DNA of 64,000 nt from Jaltomata sinuosa. Taxonomy: Eukaryota; Streptophyta; Magnoliopsida; Solanales; Solanaceae. Each line of letters begins with the position of its first letter. Positions within the stretch are counted from its first letter, which is position 1. The notes beneath the pieces are model-generated. The model was not told the origin of the DNA. It did no database searches and saw only the letters and a list, made by a program, of their open reading frames with translations. The position numbers and the translations under genes were made by a program. The stretch spans positions 62,001 through 126,000 of the forward strand of contig QJPP01004094.1 in the NCBI GenBank assembly GCA_003996215.1, in the 5' to 3' direction. Of the stretch, positions 55,555 through 64,000 are shown piece after piece.

Positions 55555-55672
55555 CCTTGTGAGTATGATATCTGGACTCTCAATCCTATATTACTTGTAC
55601 GACCAAATGCTTCATGGACCAAATGCTTCATGGACCAAATGCTTGATAAATTGGTAGGCCGTGGATTCTATT
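55555..55672 (+). pseudogene. Athila-type RT scrap with a 16-base triplication
   Basis: The plus-strand frame reads CFMDQMLDKLVGRGFYLS, matching the Athila RT block that follows the DYRKLN motif (FIDQMLDRLAG type). Just before it GACCAAATGCTTCATG is present three times in tandem (55601, 55617 and a variant at 55633), which repeats part of this block. It lies between two minus-strand LTRs and is probably the insertion target of one of them. Confidence 0.6.
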
Positions 55673-58083
55673 TGTCATGACCCCAAATCGGGCCATGATG
55701 GCGTCTACATAACCCCCCAGTAGATAAGCTAAAACCCGATGATATGAAACACAATAATAATAATTAAACTAAGGAAAAGCAAAAGATATAAATGAACAGA
55801 AAAGGCCAATAGCGTATATATATACCAACATAGAAAATATACAAAAGATGGCCCTAAAGATGAAATAGACAAAACAACATGAGAACTAATCCGGACCTGG
55901 TATCACTAGTACAAGAGCGACTAAGCAACGAGTAGCTATACAACAGACTCTGTCTATCCAAAATACAAAAAAATATAGAAAGAATATACAAGATGGAAAC
56001 CATTCAAAGTCTTCAAAAATGCCAGGAGCTCACCGCCATCCAAACTGCAACAGGCCTTGAATGACATGAGGGTCAATGAGGGTGGCTTGTACTAGGCATT
56101 GCATCAGAAAAAAGATGCAGAGTATAGTATGAGTACAAAGACAACAGGTACTATGCAGGCATCATAGGCCGACCAAGCACATAAAGATAATATATAGATA
56201 AATTACAGGAAAGTACACAAAATACAGGGATCCACCTAAATCTAGTTATAAAACTAAAAACATAAATATCCTAACCAACAAGAGGGAAATAATAATAGAA
56301 TCAATACAAGCAACTGAAAATCCAAGTACAACCAAGTCGATGCAATGCTATGAGATATGATGTGATGTATAAATGCATAATAGTATTATCCCAGAATATC
56401 GCATCGGGCATCCGGAATACCACATCAAACATGCATATATATGTATGTGTGCATATAGAAGTGAAAACTTGGAATAATGCATCGGTTGCCTGAAATACCA
56501 TATCGGACTATAAATATATATATATGAATAAAAATAATGCCCGAAATAACGCATCGGGTGTCCAGAATACAACATCAGACTATGAGTATATATGTTTGAA
56601 AATAAGACTCGAAATAACGCATCAGGTGTTTGGAATACCGCATCAGACTATGAGTATATATATATTTGAAAATAACATAAAAAAGGTCGTGGAATATCCC
56701 TTGGACCGGTATAAAAGTAGTACTTTTCCTTTCCTTTCAAAAATCAGTAGTAAACCCAGTATAACCCTTCAAACATCCAAGAACCACAGTATCCATAGTA
56801 AATCTCCAGTTTTAAAACCAAAATCCTCGAAAACCTTCCCTTTCTATATCGATAATATGAAATGCAGTATGAGCATGAAGTATCCATAATCACAAAAAGT
56901 AGCAAACCACAAGGCAAAACAGGGCAAAATACCCTCCAAAACAAGAGAATCGACCTGGAAACTCCATCCAAATCCAAGCTATGGCCTCGGGCCCACAGTT
57001 ACACACAACCAATAATTTAAAGTAGAAGATAGCAGAAAATAATTACGAAGACCACTATGAGCTTCTACTCTACCTCTAAAATCTTCTAAAAGCATACGAA
57101 GGTTTCTATGCTAGGCAAAACAATACTATAGGCTCCTATACTAAGAATAGCATGAAAATTTCTAATCTATGATCCTAAATGGCCAAAATAATATAAGTCA
57201 CAAGATTTAAGCCGAATACTACCTACAGTCCAACCGTACATTCCAGTAGCATACAATATATAAAACCTAAATAAACTCAGTCTCGAAAGTAGACCATAAC
57301 CTACCAATGGGCCGAACTGCAAACACGAACCATCACTCGTATGCCTTCCCCTTCCTAAGAGCCTCAAACAACTGCCACATTATCAAGAACATAAACTAGG
57401 TGTCAAGACGAGAAGAACAACACCCATATTGATATATGGAAAACTGGGCCATAAAATGACCATCAGGCCTACGCAGTGAAATAGAAAATAAAATTTACAA
57501 TTAATATCGCGGTGGGTTAAGAAACCCCTTCTCAAAACTTGAGTGCGAATAGATCTCGTGTTGGGGCCCAAAACACCCCTGAAGTGCTAGTAATTTAAGG
57601 ATTTAAGACAGAGAAGTACAAGATTTTTAAGATGGAGACTTACCAACTAGGGAGAGAATTATGCCAAGGGAGTGAGTCCCACGAACTCACAAACATGCAG
57701 CCAAAGAAACAGATTCTACAAGTATTTATCCAAGCTCCAAGAATTAATCAATAATGGAGTTTTACTAAATGGAGAAGAAGAGAGCTTTGGGGAAGGAGAA
57801 CTTACCAATTATTGAGAGAATATGAATTTCAGATGAACAAACGTTTCCCCAGGTCAAGGACTGATTTGGAGCACTTTAGAAGAGTGTTTTGGTATTTAAG
57901 TGTTGGGAGAAATGAACAAAGTGGCTAGAAATTGAAGTGGACAACTTAAATAGTTGTCTGGAGTCTTTCATCACAATTGCGATAGGACCCCAACATTTTG
58001 TAAGAAGAGCAAGACAGACCATCACAGTCATGACAGGGCAGCCATGCGATCGCGTAGAGCAAGCCCCTGCCTGCTTCATCATG
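55673..58083 (-). repeat. Minus-strand Tekay-like LTR, truncated at its start (2.4 kb)
   Basis: On the minus strand it ends TGGGGTCATGACA. 56380-56690 carries about four units with (plus strand) AATAACGCATCGGGTGTCC and ACTATGAGTATATAT-like linkers. A piece of word module (GCGATAGG, CATGCGATCGCG) remains near 57975-58070, where it abuts the plus-strand LTR at 58084. The U3 start is missing. Confidence 0.7.
56380..56690 (-). repeat. Minisatellite module in minus-strand LTR
   Basis: Units of about 70-90 bases with the core GCATCGGGTGTCCAGAATAC and a TATATAT linker, four copies. Confidence 0.7.
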
Positions 58084-58599
58084 AACATTCTCGGTAAACA
58101 TGCTTGGAATCAAATTCTGACAGTTCCATTAGCTTTGGAGCATTGATTTTGGTCTATATGGACCCTTGGTCGGGTTCTGCGAGCTTTTGGTTCTGTTTTG
58201 TCTTGGTTTTTGTGTTTTAGCTATGTTTAACTTGGGTCAAAATTCGAAGAAGATGCCCTTGGATGGAAATTTTGAAAATGCTGTTAGCTCTGGAGTGTCA
58301 ACTTTGGGCTAGAGGGACCTTTGGTTCGGGTCCCGAGGCTTTCAGACTCATTTTAGGACTTGGTGTTCCATTTTGGAATGTTTGGCCTAAGTTGGCTCTT
58401 GGGCGTGGGGACCACTTTTTGTTCTATCAACCTCTAACAGGATTTTGGTCAATTCCATTGAGTCTGGAATGCCATTTTTAGTCAAATAGCTCTGCTCGTT
58501 TATGTTTGCGGGACCCCAGATGTGTTCCCAAGGGTCCATCGTAGAAAATTCTAAGTTGGGTTTGTTGTTTGCAGGTGGTGCTTTCATTATACTAGCATA

Positions 58600-58830
58600 G
58601 CCTTTGTGTAGTAGTGGCGGCCTGCGTTCACGTAGGCATATTCCAACCTCCCCTCTGCCTAGCCTTTGCATAGGCACTTTCTTGGCTGCATTTGCAGTCC
58701 CGCATATGCGGTGGCCTGGCCGCGTTTGCGTAAGGCTGGCGCCTGGCCTGGCCAGCACTTGGCCTTCACGTGCACGCCATTTGCCCAAGTTTGCGTGCCT
58801 ACGTAGGCGATGCCTGGCCGCATTCACGAA
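58600..58830 (+). other. GC-rich word module in Tekay 3' LTR
   Basis: Same words as 34600-34825, with point differences and one extra CACGTGCACGCC stretch. Confidence 0.7.
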
Positions 58831-58846
58831 GGCTTGGGCCAACAAC

Positions 58847-58854
58847 TATTTAAG
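58847..58854 (+). promoter_or_regulatory. TATA-like site (TATTTAAG) of Tekay 3' LTR
   Basis: Conserved with 34845-34852 and at the same 150-base distance from the GTAAGT at 58997. Confidence 0.55.
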
Positions 58855-61510
58855 TTGTGCCCTAACATTTTTCCAGCCATCTTTCTTCATTTCCCTCAAT
58901 ACCAAAGCACCACAACTCTCTCAAAAATTGCTCTAACCAGATCTACCTTTGAGAATTTTTTGTTCCCTTGGAAACTCTTGCTTCGTTGGCATTGTGGTAA
59001 GTTTTCTTCCTTTCCCAAAGTTGTCTTCTCCATATTTAAAATTACCATTGATGCCATCTTCTCAAACCTTGCTTTTGCTTGTAGATTCAGTTTTTGGGGG
59101 ATTGCATGATTCATGGGTTTCGTGGAACTCACTCTCGTAGCTTATTTCTCTCGTTGTGGTAGGTGATTCTTACCAATTTTCGGTCTTATTCCTAAATTTC
59201 CCTCTTTGAGATCTTGACCTTTCGGGGCTATTTTAGCTAGAAATCCTTACCAAATTTTCTTGATTTTCCGGGCATGTACTCCTATGGTCATGGTGATCAT
59301 TTTAGGTGCTTTCTTTTTTGGTTTCAAGTTGGAGGCCCACGAGCCCACCGGTGACCCAAATTTCAGCCTGGCTAGTTCTATAGCATTATCGGTGTCGTTA
59401 GACTCATTTTAATATGTTATTCTTGATTTTGATAGTTTGACTATAGTTCGGGGCCCCTCATAGCGATTCGGGCTAGGATATTATTATCCTAGCAGCTTGT
59501 CATCGGACGACAGGTAGGTTACGGTTTAAGCTCCTTATACTTTGCATATATAGAATAATATTGTACTAATGGGCATCCTTAGGTTGGGTTTACTAGTTGG
59601 TACCACAGACCTTGACCTCTTTATTCATGTCTGATTCCTTTTCTTCCTCCGATGGTTGTAGTATTTGGTATAGATGATATTATCACCCTTGTGGTCCTGT
59701 GTGGCCTTGTTTGACTCTGTAACATAGATGGTGGGTTACATGGGTATGTCTATGAGTCTCGGGCATCATTATTATTATTGTAGAGCTATCTATCTGTGCT
59801 ATAGAATGATTGGAGCCTGTGCAGGGCCAATAGGTTAATTGTGGGCCGAGGGCCACTGTTGTGATTGTGTATACCATTCATCATGCATATAGAGGGAATT
59901 TCTTCATTATTTTACTATTATTTTGGCTTCGGGCTTACTATTGCTGAATTTCTATACCTTGCATGGCTCGTGGGGCCCATTTTTGGTAAAAATGATTTAA
60001 AAGGGGTTTGGTACTGTTTCAATGGATATTCTTGGGGATAAGGGGGATTAAAGGAGGTTTTATCACTATTTTCACTTATACTAGACTCAGCGGGGTCGAG
60101 CGCTAGACTTGTTTTACTGTAACTTCTGAGGTGATGCTAGACTCGATGGGGTCGTGCGCTAAGACTATTTGACTTGCTGATTTAGACCTGGATACTCTTT
60201 GGGCAGCTTTACTTGGGGATTTTCTAGATTGCGAGGCATCTAGTATGTTGGTCAGGGGCCTCCATGGACCTTACCATTCTAGAACAGCGGCTACGTGCTG
60301 TGAGTGCTACAAGGGGGTATACAGAATAGTAGATATATACGGGTGTGACCTTCTATGGATCATGTCTTCTGGGCCTTATAGGATGCCAGAAGTGGGTAAC
60401 ATACGGTACTACTATCACGCTTAGCTTAGCATGACATATCATACCATTTATTTGTGTGAGATTCCTCCCTTGTTTGCTAATGGTTGATTGTACGCTCTGA
60501 TAGGATGGGATGCCAGAGGGTTTGTCCTCACTTGTTTGTGTTCCTCGGGGGTATGGGCGCCTGTGGGACTATAGGTAAACCTATGGTTACTATTTCACAC
60601 TACTAGTTCCCATTGTGGTTCTTATGACTTGGATATTGATTAAGTTGGGCTTGGGTTTCTGTTGTTAGCTCTGGACTTGAGATTAGTAGGCTTATTTGGG
60701 TTATCGTGTCTTGTATTCGAGCATGATTATCATTATCTTTTCTCTCCTTCTCTATCCATTTGAGGTTACCGGTATACAACCTACCTTTCTAGAACCTCTT
60801 ATATATATTGTTGTTGCAAGGATCCCAGGTGCGTCATTTGTTACCTTGACCTGTGCCTGTTGAATATATTCTACTTTCTAGCCTTGTATGTTGTAATCTG
60901 TTGTCTTCCCTCTGGGCTAGTTTCTGTGTACTTCTTCGTTGATGTCGGTGACTATTTGCTTCTATTATGTCTGTTACTGCTCTTTTATCTTATATATGCC
61001 ATTTGGCCAACGATACCTACTGGTTACCTTTTTCTTCGTATTTGATGCTCATACTACACTCTGCATCTTCTAGTGTAGATCCTATTATGGGCCATCACTG
61101 TTAGCTCGTTGGAGACTCGTGCGAGGAGCTATTTTGGAGATATTTTAGACTGAGGGTGAGCTCTTGGTGACCAGAGCTTAGCTTTTAGTTATCTTTTATA
61201 TCATGTACTCTATTACTACTCAGAGACATCTGTATATATTCTTTAGGATCCTTTGCACTCCTTATATGTAGTTCTGACTCTTTACTATGATACCAGGTTT
61301 TGAGATTTTGGTTTAGCTTCCGCATATGTATATATATTCTTGTATCTACTTTCTTCAGCTTATTTCCCTTGCTTCCGCTTATTTATATCATTCTTCCGCT
61401 AAACTGATAGATGGTAGCCCTTTACTAATCGTTCTGGGCTACGGGGATTGGTTCGCCTAATGGGGATTGTAGGTGTCATCATGACCGAGAAATTGGGACG
61501 TGACACGAAG

Positions 61511-62355
61511 TCTCAAAATAGAGCGCACATTAAACGAAATAGAATTGGGAGAATTCAAATTCTCCATGAATGAGGAAGAGGCAATCTTTGATTTGTGTAG
61601 GTCTATGAAGCAGCCAAATGACAAGAAAATGGCTTTTGCAATTTGCAAGATTGAGGAAAGTGTTGACTTACATATGAAAGACGGGTTCGTTGATGAAGCA
61701 TTGGAAGCTGTATTGTTAAATTATGATTGTGATGGGATAATATAATATGATTAGATATGTTGTGCTTTTGTGGGAATGGGGTCCTACTCGTATTCTCCAA
61801 AAAAGCCCGATCTTGACTTGTAGAATTGGCAAATACCCCCTTCCAAACCTTCAATTATCGAACCACCCACATTAGAGCTCAAGTCGTTACCATCACACTT
61901 GAAGTATACCTACTTAGGTGCTAATAAGACCTTTTTGGTCATCATCTCCAACAAGTTGATTGACAAACAAGTGGAGGCATTGATCAAAGTGTTAAAGAAG
62001 CACATTAATTCCTTGGGTGAACAATTGTCGACATAATGTGCATACCTCCGGGAATATGCACGCACAAGATAAATCTTCAAGAAGAATGTGCACCATCAAT
62101 CAAACACCAAAGAAGGCTGAACCCATCTATGCAAGAGGTGGTTAAAAAGAGATTACAAATTGGCTGGACGCCGAAGTCGTCTTCCCTATTTCCGATAATA
62201 CCTGGGTCAGCCTATTGCAATGTGTGCCAAAGAAGGGTGGAATTACTGTCATCCCTAATAAAAAGGATGAGATGATAGCTCTAAGACCCGTGACCGGGTT
62301 GAGGGTGTGTAAGGATTATCGAAAGTTGAATCCACAGATCGAAAAGGATCATTTC
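61511..62355 (+). pseudogene. Athila protease end and RT start
   Basis: The frame 61500-61745 continues the protease (LNEIELGEFKFSMNEEE, FDLCRSMKQPNDKKM). After a gap with frameshifts, 61850-62030 gives LKSLPSHLKYTYLG and VIISNKLID, the linker before RT. 62040-62350 gives THKINLQEECAPSIKHQRRL, QCVPKKGGITVIPNKKDE and VTGLRVCKDYRKLNPQIEKD, the first RT blocks of Athila. The frame is cut after KDHF by the LTR at 62356; the catalytic blocks would lie beyond the window. Confidence 0.85.
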
Positions 62356-64000
62356 TGTAATGACCTTTCCAGTCATTTCCACGTATACGTTTTCCTTGTG
62401 CCGTTAGAGCTTGTTTTTAGCGACCCAAGTCACTTAAGGCTTGTCAGGACCGGTATTTCTGCGCCGGGTCCATTTGTTTGATCGTACGTTTCTTTAATAA
62501 ATTTTCTGAACTTTGGGTAAAATGTCTCAGGGATTTTCTCTCAATTTATAAAGAGTTAGAAGTCCCCCAAAATACCAAATCGAAGGTCTATGAGTCTAGT
62601 TTCCAACGCACAAAACCTCACGTCCAACTGATCTTGGAGTAAAAAGTTATGACTGTTTTACCGCGGACTGTCTGGCAGAAAAATGGGTTGCGAACAGGGT
62701 CGGGTCAAAACCGATTTAAAGACTCAACTTCACGTTTTAAAACGCCATTTCAGTTCTGAAACAGTGAGAAAACATAAGGGAGGATTCCAAGAGAGTTCTT
62801 GAGTATCAAAATCGTGCGTTGGTGAATTGCGAGCCTAAGTTTGAGAATTTATTAACAGCGCGTGTATTTGAAAATATTTTATTTGAAAGTTGAATTTGGT
62901 AAAAAGTTATATTATTATTACCTTTTTAAAATATTTTAAAGGTCTATGAAAAATATTTTTGTTACGATATAATTGTATATGTATTTATTTTATAAGGTTT
63001 TTATACATTGTAATATTTTAACGGAGATAGTAAATTTAGTTATGTTGAAAATTATTATTATAACATAGTAGGTTTTATTTGAAATAATTTTCTATGAATT
63101 ATGGTATATTTAAAAAGTTATATTTATTATACCACGAATTTATGTAATACCCGAATATTTATATAACGGAGTAGGTGATGAGGTGTTAAACAACCCCACT
63201 TCCACGTGAAAGTGGAGAGGAAGGACACACAATGTTTCATACTTGGTAGGCTGCCAAGTGTCCCATTCACTTAAATCATTTCAACACATTACAATGTTAA
63301 TTGCTTCCTATTCACTTAAATCATTTGAACAAATTACAAAGTTAATTGCTGCCAACTTATATAATACTTCTTTGGAACGTAATTTTGGTGCAAAAATTAC
63401 CACAGTATATCATTCATTTATCATGTTAAAAGTTGATTCCAATAAGCAAGATCTTGATAATTTATTCTATAACCGAAAAGAAAATTGATTATCTACGTCA
63501 AGTTATTCAAAGCCTAATTTCGAGTTCGATTTTATTTCGGAGTTTCTCAGAGTGGTTCGAGCATGGACATCGTCATTCTAGCAGCTTGTCATCGGACGAC
63601 AGGTAGGTTACGGTTTATTGTCCCTAGACTCCGCATATATAGGATAAAATTGTATTAATGGGCATCCTTGGGTTGGTTTATTAGGTTGGTACCACAGACC
63701 TTGACCGTTTTATTCATGTCCGCCTACTTTTGTTCCTCTGTTGCTTGTAGTATTTGCCGATATATTTTATTTACCCTTGTGGTCCTGTGAGGCCTTGTTG
63801 ACTCTGGAACATAGAAGGTGGGATTTTGGGAATGTCCGCGAGTCCCGGGCATAGAATTATCCTTCTAGGCTGGTTATGCTTGCTGAGTAGTTGTGGGCCT
63901 GTGCAGGGTCGATAGGTTGATTGTGAGATACTGGGCAGCTATTGTGTGTGATCATACCATTTCCATGCATATAAAGAGGTTTTATCCATGTTTTACTATG
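62356..64000 (+). repeat. Tekay LTR with replaced middle, running off the window
   Basis: Starts TGTAATGACCTTTCC, with ATTTC just before it. 62356-62475 matches the other Tekay LTR starts, and 63531-64000 matches their second half (TCATCGGACGACAGGTAGG, ACCACAGACCTTGACC). Between these, 62476-63530 is unrelated: a CTATGAGTCTAGTTTCCAACG block known from other Solanaceae LTRs, an A/T-rich stretch 62870-63170 and a 45-base tandem repeat at 63266-63353. No word module, TATTTAAG or GTAAGT is found in this middle part. Confidence 0.7.
63266..63353 (+). repeat. 45-base direct tandem repeat
   Basis: ATTCACTTAAATCATTT, then a variable middle and GTTAATTGCT, present twice with a few differences. Confidence 0.75.

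Larger units (their letters stand above)
33901..61505 (+). mobile_element. Tekay-type Ty3/gypsy element carrying a 20 kb nest
   Basis: 5' LTR 33901-37485, PBS 37489 and a gag pseudogene to about 38455, then a pile of other retroelement pieces. It ends with a 3' LTR of the same family at 58084-61505 that lacks its first ~185 bases. The flanking Athila protease and a near-match TSD tie the two ends to one insertion event. The element's own pol is not present between them, so deletion accompanied the later insertions. Confidence 0.65.
58084..61505 (+). repeat. 3' LTR of Tekay element (first ~185 bases missing)
   Basis: Aligns from position 34086 of the 5' LTR to its end without large gaps: word module 58600-58830, TATTTAAG 58847, GTAAGT 58997, minisatellite 60070-60240, end GGGACGTGACA. 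A short extra stretch near 60320-60345 is absent from the 5' LTR. The Athila protease resumes at 61511. Confidence 0.82.
24174..62355 (+). mobile_element. Athila-lineage Ty3/gypsy element, split by four later insertions
   Basis: The parts read in order on the plus strand: 5' LTR 24174-25673, PBS 25678, leader to 26179, gag piece 27602-27788, gag/protease 33178-33900, protease/RT start 61511-62355. The gaps are filled by a solo LTR (TSD AATAT), NA2 (TSD GGCTT), the Tekay nest (TSD CCAAG/CGAAG) and the Tekay LTR at 62356. Only about 4 kb of this 38 kb span is the element itself. The rest of pol and the 3' LTR lie beyond the window. It inserted into the transposon-protein ORF ending at 24173. 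Confidence 0.8.

Overview
The window is plant nuclear repeat DNA, almost certainly from a Solanaceae genome (tomato, potato, pepper or a relative). That placement rests on recognising the styles of its long terminal repeats (LTRs), not on a database search. I found no convincing host gene, tRNA, rRNA or CRISPR array. Nearly all of the 64 kb is LTR retrotransposons inserted into one another. I resolved the layers by matching LTR ends (TG...CA), primer binding sites (PBS), polypurine tracts (PPT) and target-site duplications (TSD) by eye.

Layout. 1-6443: 3' end of a Tekay/Del-type Ty3/gypsy element (decayed integrase, then a 3.8 kb LTR). It sits in minus-strand elements that encode a 'putative plant transposon protein' ORF (7.0-8.35 kb, LTR 9276-10641, 3' noncoding 10.64-11.49 and 16.72-17.6 kb, ORF tail 17.6-18.5 kb). 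11490-16723: non-autonomous element NA1 (TSD ACCCC). 18.5-22.6 kb: LTR fragments. 23453-24173: a plus-strand copy of the transposon-protein ORF. 24174-62355: an Athila-lineage element (LTR, PBS for tRNA-Asp, gag, protease, start of RT). It is split by a solo LTR (TSD AATAT), by non-autonomous element NA2 (27794-33172, TSD GGCTT) and by a Tekay nest (33901-61505, TSD CCAAG/CGAAG). The Tekay nest holds another Tekay LTR, which is split by non-autonomous element NA3 (40908-48943, TSD GTACC). The nest also holds a minus-strand Tekay element with protease, RT and RNase H remnants and two minus-strand LTRs. 62356 to the end: a further Tekay LTR that interrupts the Athila RT.

The parts worth attention are these. 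(1) NA1 and NA2 lack RT, RNase H and integrase, yet share an unrecognised C-terminal domain just before the PPT. (2) NA3 carries only gag and protease. (3) LTRs of several lineages have, just upstream of the TATA box, a slot filled with short GC-rich repeated 'words'. The position is kept but the words differ between families. (4) Four Tekay LTRs keep a GTAAGT donor about 150-310 bases after the TATA box, and a strong acceptor lies directly before gag, which suggests a spliced leader. (5) The same LTRs carry a second positional module, a degenerate minisatellite. The elements are mostly dead (stops, frameshifts, a mutated RT active site). NA1 and NA2 have two clear LTRs, exact TSDs and long open frames, so they look youngest.
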